DNA of 64,000 nucleotides from assembly GCA_020073495.1 (NCBI GenBank), contig JAIQFD010000004.1, forward strand, positions 485,001 through 549,000, written 5' to 3'. Every line of letters begins with the position of its first letter. Position 1 is the first letter of the stretch. Shown here one piece after another: positions 54,276 to 61,656 of this stretch. The translations under genes were made by a program, and so were the position numbers. The notes beneath the pieces are model-generated. The model made no database searches, was not told the DNA's origin, and saw nothing but the letters and a program-made list of their open reading frames with translations. This DNA comes from Terriglobia bacterium. Its GTDB lineage: Bacteria; Acidobacteriota; Terriglobia; Terriglobales; Acidobacteriaceae.

Positions 54276-54335
54276 CGAAATGATAGCAAGGGCCCGCTTG
54301 CGGCAGACTGCGTTTCAGAGCAAAATGCGCGCTAC

Positions 54336-55181
54336 ATGAGCACGGAAACCGTACCCAAAGCGAAGAAGGTGCTGATCGCCGAGGACGACGTCACGCTGGC
54401 GACGGCGCTGGCCAAGCTGGTAGACCAGGCCGGGTTCCAGGCGGCCACGGCGTTCAACGGCCGGGAAGCGCTGGATGAACTGGAACGCCGGCACTACGAC
54501 CTGCTGATTCTCGACATCCGCATGCCCATCATGGACGGCTTCGAGGTGATGGAGAGGCTGCAGAAGACGTCGCACAAGCCGAAGGTCATCGTGATCACCG
54601 CGGACACGGCGCAGGAGACGGTGCTGCAAGCGATGCGGGAGCAGGTGTACCAGTTCGTGCCCAAGCCGTTCTCGCTGCGGGCGCTGGTACAGATGGTGGG
54701 GAACGCGCTGAACGAGAACGTCCCTCCGATCGAGGTGATCTCAGCCAAGCCGCACTGGGTGGAACTCCTGGTGCCCTGCCACCGCCCGACGGCGGAGCGC
54801 ATCACGACGTTCATGAGCCAGGTAAGGGGCGACCTGCCGGAGGAAGTGCGCGACTCGGTCGGCCAGGCGTTCCGCGAGATGCTGCTCAACGCCGTGGAGT
54901 GGGGTGGGCGGTTCGACCCCACACGCAAGGTGCGGATCGCCTACCTGCGCGCGAACAAAATGCTGATGTACCGCATCGCAGATCCGGGTGCAGGGTTCAC
55001 GTTCAAGCACCTGGAGCACGCCGCTGTGGCCCATCCCGGCGACCCCACGGCGCATATGAAGGTGCGCGAAGAGAAAGGGCTGCGTCCGGGTGGGTTCGGC
55101 ATCCTGCTGGCCAGCAGCATCGTGGATGAGCTGATCTACAACGAGAGGCACAACGAAGTGGTTCTGATCAAATACCTGTAG
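54336..55181 (+). CDS. Response regulator fused to an anti-sigma-factor-kinase-like ATPase
   Basis: A 281-residue two-domain protein. The receiver domain (1 to about 125) has acidic residues in VLIAEDDVTL, phospho-acceptor Asp60 in LLILDIRMPIMDGFEV and Lys110 in QFVPKPFS. The second domain (about 140-281) is an RsbW/SpoIIAB-type GHKL ATPase: N box GQAFREMLLNAVEWGG, G1 box IADPGAGF and G2 box RPGGFGILLASSIVDEL. No output DNA-binding domain is present. Phosphorylation of the receiver would be expected to gate binding or phosphorylation of an anti-anti-sigma partner, which is not in this window. Confidence 0.88.
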   Translation: MSTETVPKAKKVLIAEDDVTLATALAKLVDQAGFQAATAFNGREALDELERRHYDLLILDIRMPIMDGFEVMERLQKTSHKPKVIVITADTAQETVLQAMREQVYQFVPKPFSLRALVQMVGNALNENVPPIEVISAKPHWVELLVPCHRPTAERITTFMSQVRGDLPEEVRDSVGQAFREMLLNAVEWGGRFDPTRKVRIAYLRANKMLMYRIADPGAGFTFKHLEHAAVAHPGDPTAHMKVREEKGLRPGGFGILLASSIVDELIYNERHNEVVLIKYL

Positions 55182-55240
55182 AGTTCCTTCGCAGCTAAAG
55201 CCGCTCAGGATGATTGCGGGCTCCCGCTCGCCAAGCGCAA

Positions 55241-56104
55241 TCAATTGACCCATGGCCCGCGGTGCTCGCCGTCGCCCTTGTCGGAGTCCTTGTCGTTCCC
55301 CGGACCGATGTAATTGCCGTACTCGTCGAAGTAAACGGTGCGGTCGTGCTTGCGCATGTAGACCTCGAACTTGCGGGTGGCGCGGCGGCGCTTCCAGCGG
55401 TAATACCAGTTGCGCAGGCCGAAATACTTCTCCGACGCGGAGCCCACAGGAGCGCGCCGGGGGAACAGCTTTACGAATCCGTAGCCGAAGAAGATGCCGC
55501 CCAGGTGCGCGACATAGGCGATGTCGCCGCCGCCGCTCAGCGACCCAAGCAGCGCGATCAGGATCCAGATAGCGGCCATGTACTTGGCCTTGATGTGGAA
55601 GGGAAGCGGGAACATCCAGAATTCCATCTCGCCCATGAGGACGGCGACGCCGATCAGCAGGGCATAGATGGCGCCGGATGCGCCGACGGTCGCAGTGTCG
55701 GGCCGGAGGCGCAGAAACCCTATATAAGCGAGCGCGATGGTGGTGAGCGCTGCGCCAATCACGCCCACGAAGTAGAGCTGGAGGAACCAGCGCGTTCCAC
55801 GGTCCGACTCGAGCAGCGCGCCGATGAACCACAGCGTCAGCATGTTGAAGAAGATGTGCCCAAGACCGCTGTGAAGAAACGAGTAGGTCAGAAGCTGGTA
55901 AACATGACCGTGGACGACGGCCGCCGGAACTAGCTCGCCATAATCCAAATAGGCGGCTACCCCCGGCATCACAGCCCGAAGAAACTTGGCAAGAACGAAA
56001 ATGGCGGTGTTGATGAGGATGAGCCATTTGACCGCCTTGGTGAACGGGGGAAAGCTCAGCGGCATGCTGCCGCCACTGCGAAAACGGGTTGGACGTATGG
56101 GCAT
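55241..56104 (-). CDS. Rhomboid-family intramembrane serine protease
   Basis: A 287-residue membrane protein with six helices. The catalytic dyad is present: Ser143 in VGASGAIYALL and His200 in YVAHLGGIFFGY; the oxyanion HxxxN motif is HSGLGHIFFNMLTLWF. After the last helix is a basic, probably cytosolic tail (RNWYYRWKRRRATRKFEVYM) ending in an acidic stretch. Cleaves transmembrane substrates, which are unknown here. It is convergent with the response regulator, the gap holding a CCTTCG...CAGGATGA repeat. Confidence 0.9.
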   Translation of the reverse strand: MPIRPTRFRSGGSMPLSFPPFTKAVKWLILINTAIFVLAKFLRAVMPGVAAYLDYGELVPAAVVHGHVYQLLTYSFLHSGLGHIFFNMLTLWFIGALLESDRGTRWFLQLYFVGVIGAALTTIALAYIGFLRLRPDTATVGASGAIYALLIGVAVLMGEMEFWMFPLPFHIKAKYMAAIWILIALLGSLSGGGDIAYVAHLGGIFFGYGFVKLFPRRAPVGSASEKYFGLRNWYYRWKRRRATRKFEVYMRKHDRTVYFDEYGNYIGPGNDKDSDKGDGEHRGPWVN

Positions 56105-56201
56105 TCTCTTCCTAAAGGGCGAATCCCAGCGGCTAAAGCCGCATTCTCGTTACGATCGTTACAGCACGGCTAAAGCCGTGCCCTGACACAGCGTCCCTGG
56201 T

Positions 56202-57575
56202 TCACCGCTCCGGCTCTGGGACCACGGGCAAGCTGCGGTGACCCTGCTTATCGGCCGACCGGACGGCGAAAAAGACGTTGTCCTTGGAGCGGGGCAGCGC
56301 GGCATGGGTCACGTTGCCGACCGGTTCCACGTTCTCCCACTCCGGTGCGGTGGTCGGCCGCCACAGGACCTCGTAGCCAGTCGCGGCCGGCGACGCCTCC
56401 CACTCGATGGTGGAATCGTTTTCCAGATTCCTGGTCAGAAGCCGGACCTTGCCCGGCGCTGCGGGCGCCGAAGCCAGGGAAGCCAGCACAGCCGCGTTCA
56501 GCCGGGCCACATTGGCCACATAGTCGAAGTCCACGAACTTCGGCAGGTCTCCATATTCGATGCCGTTTTCGGTGCGAAGGTTCTGATGTTGATGATTGTG
56601 ATCTTCGCGGTATTCCGTAAAGCGGACGGCGGCATAGCCGGCCTCGTTAAATGAGATGTGATCCCCGCCTCGGAGGTAGCGGTCGCGCCGCAAGACCATT
56701 TTGGGGCCAAAACGGCCAGGGAGATACTTCCTGGCGGTCTCGCGGACGTAGCGAGCCAGCTGGCGCGAGGGGGAATCGTTCTCGCCGCCCAAGGCACGGA
56801 TGAGGCGGAGATCCTTCTCGTTCGCGGCGGTGGGAACGCCCTCGGAAAACACGCGCACGATGTTCGGGTCCTGGCCCTTGTTCCTGTCGCCGCCCACGAT
56901 GTCGTTGTTGAGGACGGCGTCGATCTTCCAGCCTTTGGACATGGCCGTTTGGGCGAAGTGACGGCTACCGTACAGGCCCTGCTCCTCTCCGGCGACGGTG
57001 AGAAAGATGATGGTCGCAGGGAATTTGCGCTTGCTGAGCACGCGGGCACATTCGATCGATACGGCTGTACCACTGCCGTCGTCGTTGGCGCCGGGGGCGG
57101 GGGCGTGGATGTCGAGGGTGTCGCTGTTGCGCGAGTCGTAGTGACCGGAGACGACGTAGATGCGGTCCGGATCGGAGGTACCCCGCAGCACCGCATAGAC
57201 GTTCGAGATCTCGGTGGGCTTGGGGATGCGGTCGGCAGGGTCGTTCACAAAAGTGTCCAACTGGACATCCAGGCACCCGCCGCATTCCTTCGAATAACGC
57301 TCGAATTCGGCGCGGATCCAGTCGCGCGCGGCAACCACGCCCTTTCCCTTCTGAGCGAGGGCGGGGTCGTTCGAGGAGAGCGTGTTGCGGTTGCCGAAGC
57401 TGACGAGTTTCTCGATGTTGGCGCGGATGTGGGCAGCGGAAACGTCTTTCAAGGCCGCGGTGATCTGCGCGTCCAAGTCGGCCTTCGGTGTGGGACGCCC
57501 CGCACGCTGAGCAACCGAAGCGGCGCAGCATCCCATCACAAGCGCAGCCACGACGACAATCGATCGAATCCTCAT
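56202..57575 (-). CDS. M28-family zinc peptidase, exported, with C-terminal beta domain
   Basis: A 457-residue exported aminopeptidase-like enzyme. Signal peptide: SIVVVAALVMGCCAASVAQ. Co-catalytic zinc motifs are present: YVVSGHYDSRNSD, PGANDDGSGTAVSIECAR, TVAGEEQGLYGSRHF, and downstream Asp/His in NNDIVGGDRNKG and GGDHISFNEAGYAAVR. Residues after about 370 form a fibronectin type III-like domain (STIEWEASPAATGYEVLW). It is likely periplasmic or secreted. The gap on the rhomboid side contains two copies of the word GCGGCTAAAGCCGC or a variant. Confidence 0.87.
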   Translation of the reverse strand: MRIRSIVVVAALVMGCCAASVAQRAGRPTPKADLDAQITAALKDVSAAHIRANIEKLVSFGNRNTLSSNDPALAQKGKGVVAARDWIRAEFERYSKECGGCLDVQLDTFVNDPADRIPKPTEISNVYAVLRGTSDPDRIYVVSGHYDSRNSDTLDIHAPAPGANDDGSGTAVSIECARVLSKRKFPATIIFLTVAGEEQGLYGSRHFAQTAMSKGWKIDAVLNNDIVGGDRNKGQDPNIVRVFSEGVPTAANEKDLRLIRALGGENDSPSRQLARYVRETARKYLPGRFGPKMVLRRDRYLRGGDHISFNEAGYAAVRFTEYREDHNHQHQNLRTENGIEYGDLPKFVDFDYVANVARLNAAVLASLASAPAAPGKVRLLTRNLENDSTIEWEASPAATGYEVLWRPTTAPEWENVEPVGNVTHAALPRSKDNVFFAVRSADKQGHRSLPVVPEPER

Positions 57576-57695
57576 GCGATCCCTTATCCGGGGTATTGAC
57601 GCTGGCAGGAAGAGATTCTAAATATAGTTTGACGATTTTGCCGGAAATCCACCGGCTTTGCCGAGCGAACCTATCAGGAGGATACGGAGGCGGTC

Positions 57696-57884
57696 ATGGT
57701 CCTTTGTCCCGAATGCGAGAGTAACCTGGACATCGAAGCAGACGAGGTCGATGAAGGCGAAATCGTCGCCTGCCCGGAGTGTGGCACCGAGTTCGAGGTC
57801 ATCACAACGGATCCGCTGGAACTGACCCGCGTCCAGGAGGAAGAGGAAGAAGAAGAGGAAGTCGAAGAGGAGGAGGAAGAGTGA
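57696..57884 (+). CDS. LysW-like zinc-ribbon protein with polyglutamate tail
   Basis: A 62-residue protein with two CPEC pairs (Cys4, Cys7, Cys26, Cys29) and the LysW pattern: CPECESNLDIEADEVDEGE, VACPECGTEFEVITTDPLEL. LysW is an amino-group carrier for lysine/arginine biosynthesis; its C-terminal Glu is the attachment site. Here the usual EDWGE end is replaced by fifteen residues of Glu with one Val, ending in Glu. No LysX/ArgX ligase or other pathway gene is in the window, so carrier function is unproven; it may be a general zinc-ribbon adaptor. GGAGG precedes the ATG. Its stop overlaps the next start, and the Glu codons double as that gene's ribosome site. Confidence 0.75.
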   Translation: MVLCPECESNLDIEADEVDEGEIVACPECGTEFEVITTDPLELTRVQEEEEEEEEVEEEEEE

Positions 57885-58258
57885 CGCGGCGCGGTTCCGC
57901 CTGGACTGCGATCGCCCTGCTCGGCGCTCTGCTGGCTGCCGGGGCAGCCTTGGCACAGAGACCGGCGGCCAAAGAAACGCCCTACGCGCTGATCTTCGGG
58001 ACGGCCTACGGACCAGACGACCGGCCCGTGTATGGCGCCCGCGTGCACGTGCGCCGCATCGACGGCAAGAAGGTGAGAGGGGGCGAGGACCTGGTTTCGG
58101 ATCACCAGGGTGAATTCGCCTTGCGGGTTCCCGCCGAGAAGGCCGAATACACTGTCCGGGCCGAGCTGAAGTACGGCAAACGCAAGCTGGCCGCGGAGAC
58201 CAAGGTCCACGTCAATTTCGACGAGCGTGTGGACATTGGGCTGCATCTAAACGAATAG
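57881..58258 (+). CDS. Exported protein with carboxypeptidase-regulatory-like beta sandwich
   Basis: A 125-residue product from a GTG that overlaps the previous stop (GTGA). Signal peptide: AWTAIALLGALLAAGAALAQ. The mature part is a transthyretin/carboxypeptidase-regulatory-like sandwich: TAYGPDDRPVYGARVHVRRI, DHQGEFALRVPAEKAEYTVR and RKLAAETKVHVNFDERVDIG. Such domains mediate adhesion or assembly in the envelope. The upstream Glu-coding run GAGGAGGAGGAAGA acts as ribosome site. It is followed by a related gene. Confidence 0.72.
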   Translation: MTRRGSAWTAIALLGALLAAGAALAQRPAAKETPYALIFGTAYGPDDRPVYGARVHVRRIDGKKVRGGEDLVSDHQGEFALRVPAEKAEYTVRAELKYGKRKLAAETKVHVNFDERVDIGLHLNE

Positions 58259-58296
58259 AAACCCAACCGTTGCGGTCTAGGCCGCGGAGGTCATGC

Positions 58297-58662
58297 GTGA
58301 GGAAGACTGTTTATCTCGTGTTGGCTGGGCTGCTGGCTGCGTCAGCAATGGCAGCACAGACCGGCGTCTCCGGCCATGGCCGCGAGCCGCAGGTGAAGAC
58401 GGTGAAGGGGCAGGTGCTGGACGGCGCCGGCCAACCGTTGCCCAACGCCATCGTGTATCTGAAGAATATGAAGACCCTGGCGGTGAAGACCTTCATTGCG
58501 CAGAGCGACGGAAGCTACCAGTTCTACGGGCTCTCGCCGAACGTGGACTACGACCTGTATGCCGAGCACAAAGGGCAGCGCAGCGACAACAAAACCATCA
58601 GCCAGTTCGACAGCCGGTCGAACCTCACCGTCCACCTCAAGGTTCCCGTCAATCGCAAGTAG
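58297..58662 (+). CDS. Exported protein with carboxypeptidase-regulatory-like beta sandwich (paralog)
   Basis: A 121-residue product. Signal peptide: VYLVLAGLLAASAMAAQ. Mature domain: VKGQVLDGAGQPLPNAIVYL, SDGSYQFYGLSPNVDYDLYA and SRSNLTVHLKVP, the pattern of a carboxypeptidase regulatory-like domain, as in the previous gene. The GTG at 58297 has GGAGG upstream; an overlapping ATG four bases earlier is in another frame. The three genes 57696-58662 form one operon, ended by the terminator at 58802. Confidence 0.72.
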   Translation: MRKTVYLVLAGLLAASAMAAQTGVSGHGREPQVKTVKGQVLDGAGQPLPNAIVYLKNMKTLAVKTFIAQSDGSYQFYGLSPNVDYDLYAEHKGQRSDNKTISQFDSRSNLTVHLKVPVNRK

Positions 58663-58732
58663 CACTAGCCGCGAAGCAGGATGCCGTGTACCGGTGCTGT
58701 GGATGATCGCAGCCGCGAGGCGGTGAGGTAGG

Positions 58733-58775
58733 GGTCCTTCGACTCGGTGCCTTCGGCACCTCGCTCAGGATGACA
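58733..58775. repeat. Dispersed CCTTCG...CAGGATGACA repeat
   Basis: GGTCCTTCGACTCGGTGCC then TTCGGCACCTCGCTCAGGA and TGACA; a hairpin with conserved flanks, related to the copies at 39670 and 40163. Confidence 0.8.
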
Positions 58776-58801
58776 CCTTCAAAAGTAATGTGTGGAACAA
58801 G

Positions 58802-58832
58802 AAGGCCGCCCTTTCGAGCGGCCTTTGTTTTT
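58802..58832 (+). terminator. Intrinsic terminator, possibly bidirectional
   Basis: AAGGCCGC, loop CCTTTCGA, GCGGCCTT, then TGTTTTT. It ends the 57696-58662 operon and lies just beyond the stop of rpsA on the opposite strand. Confidence 0.85.
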
Positions 58833-58858
58833 CCTGCGGACTGAAGGCGGACGGCTAC

Positions 58859-60703
58859 TTACTGGTCGTTGCCGGCGCGCTTCCAGTTCATGATCTCGCC
58901 CAGGGTCGCGCTGCCCGGTGACGAAGACGAAGACGATGACGAAGCCGGGTGCTTGTAGGACTCAACTTCCTGTCGGCTGGCTTCCTCGCCCACGGCGCGG
59001 ATGGAGAGGCCGACCTTCTTCTCATCGGGATTCATCTTGATGATCTTGAAGTCGAACTCCTGTCCGGGTTCGAGGTGGATGGCAGTGCCGCTGGCGTCCA
59101 CCGCCTCGGAGTTGTGGCACAGGCCCTCGACGCCGTCGGCGATCTCGACGAAGGCGCCGAACGTGGCCACGCGCAGGACCTTGCCCTTGAGCACGTCCCC
59201 GATGCGGTGTTGCGCGAAGAAGGTCTCCCAGACGTCGGGCTGGAGCTGCTTGATGCCCAGCGAGAGGCGGCGCTGCTCGGGCTCGATGCCCAGCACGATC
59301 GCCTTCACTTTGTCGCCTTTCTTGATGACCTCGGAGGGGTGCTTCACGCGCTTGGTCCAGCTCAGGTTGCTGACGTGGACCAGGCCGTCAATGCCGTCCT
59401 CGATCTCGATGAAGGCGCCAAAGTCGGTGAGGTTGCGCACGCGGCCCTCGACCGTGGAACCTATGGGATACTTCTCGTGCAGCGTCTCCCATGGGTTGGT
59501 CTCGAGCTGCTTCATGCCCAGAGAGATGCGGCGGTCGGCGGGGTTCACGTTCAGGACCACGCACTCGACCTCGCGGCCGACGCTGACGATCTTCGAGGGG
59601 TGTTTCATGCGCTTGGACCAGGTCATTTCGCTGACGTGGACCAGGCCCTCGATGCCCTGCTCGAGCTCGACGAAGGCGCCGTAGTCGGTCACGCTGATGA
59701 CCCGGCCCTTGACGTGGGCGCTCACCGGATAGCGCTGCGCGGCGTCGGTCCACGGGTCGGGGGTGAGCTGCTTGAATCCCAGCGAGACGCGCTGCTTCTC
59801 CTTGTCGTATTTCAGGACCTTGACGTGGATCTCGTCCCCGACCTGCACCAGGTCGCGCGGGTGCGTCAGGCGGCCCCAGGACATGTCGGTGATGTGCAGC
59901 AGGCCGTCGATGCCGCCCAGATCCACGAAGGCGCCGTAGTCGGTCAGGTTCTTGACGATGCCGGTCAGGACCGCGTCCTCGTGCAGGTGCTCGAGGGTCT
60001 TGGAGCGCTTCTCGGCGGTCTCCTCTTCGAGGATGGCCTTGCGCGAGACCACGATGTTGCCGCGCTTCTTGTTCAGCTTGATGACGCGGACTTCGATCTC
60101 GGTGCCCTTCATGCCGTCGAGGTTGCGGACCGACTTCAGGTCCACCTGCGAGCCGGGAAGGAAGGCGCGCGCTCCGATGTCGACCGAGAGGCCTCCCTTG
60201 ACGCGCTCGACCACGCGTCCCTTGATGGGGGTCTTGCCGTTATAAGCCTTCTCAATATCGTCCCAGACCTTAAGGCGCTTGGCGCGTTCGTGCGAGAGGA
60301 CGATGTAGCCCTCCTCGCGCTCGCCGTGCTGGATCATGACGTCGATCTCGTCGCCCGGCTTTACGGTGACGTTGCCCTCGTGGTCCTTGACCTCGTCGAT
60401 GCGGACGATGCCTTCGGTCTTGGAGCCGATGTCCACCATAAGGTGGTTCGGCGTGATGGAGATAACAGTGCCTTTATGAATGCGGTTGTCGTGCTCGAGA
60501 GCTTCGGTCTCGGCTTCAAAGGTTTCCAGTGCGGTTGCGAAGTCTTCCATGGTCTCTTTTTCTTTCCGAGTAGGACCCTCGGTGGGCCGCTCGGAGGTTT
60601 GGATTTTGGGCGTGCTCGGAGATTGCTGCTGGGTCTGCGTTTCGGACGGCTCGGTGGTAGCGGTCGGGGGGTTATTGTTGATGTCTTCGTTCACGGTTGC
60701 CAT
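58859..60703 (-). CDS. rpsA: 30S ribosomal protein S1
   Basis: Unwinds and holds mRNA on the 30S subunit. 614 residues with six S1 (OB-fold) repeats, each seen as GTV/GRV, then YGAFVDLG or FGAFIEIED, then GLVHVSEMTWSKRMKHP-like strands. The first 60 residues are a disordered Thr/Ser/Pro/Gln-rich extension, and the end carries a run of about eight Ser before a short C-terminus (LGEIMNWKRAGNDQ). Repeats 3-6 are the best conserved. The length is somewhat over the usual 550-580 because of the N-terminal extension. No cmk gene is next to it. Confidence 0.95.
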   Translation of the reverse strand: MATVNEDINNNPPTATTEPSETQTQQQSPSTPKIQTSERPTEGPTRKEKETMEDFATALETFEAETEALEHDNRIHKGTVISITPNHLMVDIGSKTEGIVRIDEVKDHEGNVTVKPGDEIDVMIQHGEREEGYIVLSHERAKRLKVWDDIEKAYNGKTPIKGRVVERVKGGLSVDIGARAFLPGSQVDLKSVRNLDGMKGTEIEVRVIKLNKKRGNIVVSRKAILEEETAEKRSKTLEHLHEDAVLTGIVKNLTDYGAFVDLGGIDGLLHITDMSWGRLTHPRDLVQVGDEIHVKVLKYDKEKQRVSLGFKQLTPDPWTDAAQRYPVSAHVKGRVISVTDYGAFVELEQGIEGLVHVSEMTWSKRMKHPSKIVSVGREVECVVLNVNPADRRISLGMKQLETNPWETLHEKYPIGSTVEGRVRNLTDFGAFIEIEDGIDGLVHVSNLSWTKRVKHPSEVIKKGDKVKAIVLGIEPEQRRLSLGIKQLQPDVWETFFAQHRIGDVLKGKVLRVATFGAFVEIADGVEGLCHNSEAVDASGTAIHLEPGQEFDFKIIKMNPDEKKVGLSIRAVGEEASRQEVESYKHPASSSSSSSSPGSATLGEIMNWKRAGNDQ

Positions 60704-61016
60704 TGCTGTTCAGTCCACCCGCACCTGATCCGTGCGGGAACTTGACTCCCTGGGCGGACTGATGGCGGCGCAGATCTTCTGGAGTGAAAGTCCGTTACAG
60801 CGGGCTTGATACACCAGAGGCCGGATCTTGACGCGAGTCCGCGCCAAAGACTCTTCGACTATAACAACCGCCTCCGAAGAGTGTCAAACGCGAAGAAGGG
60901 TTTTTTCTGAACGGGGCGGCTCGTCCCGGCAACCCGCGCTGGATCTGGAGCACCGGGGTGGCGCCCTCCAGCCCAAGCCGATGGAATTCAGGGGGAAATC
61001 TGGTAGGCTGCGCGGC

Positions 61017-61490
61017 ATGGACTACCTCTGGACGCCGTGGCGGTACGCCTACGTCACCACGATCGATAAGACGCCGGGCTGCATCTTCTGCGTGCAGCAG
61101 AAGAAGAACGACCGCGAGGCCTGGATCGTGCATCGCGCGCCCCACAATTTCATCATTGTCAACGCGTTCCCCTATACCTCCGGGCACGTGATGATCGTTC
61201 CCTACGAGCACGTGGACGAGCTGCAGAAACTGCCGCCGGAAACCGCAGCGGAGATGATGGAACTCTGCCGGCGGATGGAGGGTGTTCTGCGGGAAGTTTA
61301 TCGCCCGGAGGGCATCAACCTGGGGATGAACATCGGGAAGGCGGCGGGAGCGGGGGTGGCGGGCCACGTCCACATGCACATGCTGCCCCGCTGGACCGCC
61401 GACTCCAACTTCATGGGTACGGTGGGCGAGGCCCGCGTCCTGCCGGAAGCCCTGGCGACGACGTACGAGAGGTTGAAGGCGAAGTTCTGA
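61017..61490 (+). CDS. HIT-family nucleotide hydrolase/transferase
   Basis: A 157-residue member of the histidine-triad family. The catalytic motif is GHVHMHMLPRW (His117, His119, His121), preceded by INLGMNIGKAAGAGVAGH. The N-terminal CIFC pair (Cys22, Cys25) with His in VHRAPHNFIIVN can bind zinc. The opening LWTPWRYAYV is typical of the Ap4A phosphorylase-like HIT branch common in actinobacteria and acidobacteria. It would split or phosphorolyse dinucleoside polyphosphates or AMP esters. Start ATG at 61017; divergent from rpsA by about 310 bases. Confidence 0.9.
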   Translation: MDYLWTPWRYAYVTTIDKTPGCIFCVQQKKNDREAWIVHRAPHNFIIVNAFPYTSGHVMIVPYEHVDELQKLPPETAAEMMELCRRMEGVLREVYRPEGINLGMNIGKAAGAGVAGHVHMHMLPRWTADSNFMGTVGEARVLPEALATTYERLKAKF

Positions 61491-61656
61491 GGGCGGAAAG
61501 CCCTGCCCCGAAGGCCGAAGCACGAGTCGGCACTCGCGACGCGCAATTCTCCCAGGTGGTCACTGTCCGCTGGTAACGCGCCTCGTACATCGTCCTTCGT
61601 TACTTTCCGCACAAGTCATTCGGAGATAGCCTGTTGTGCACGAACGAGGTGCCACC

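Noticed and set aside
58293-58706. An ATG-started frame overlapping the second beta-sandwich gene
   Set aside because: The overlapping frame from the GTG at 58297 gives a signal peptide and a recognisable domain; the ATG frame gives neither.
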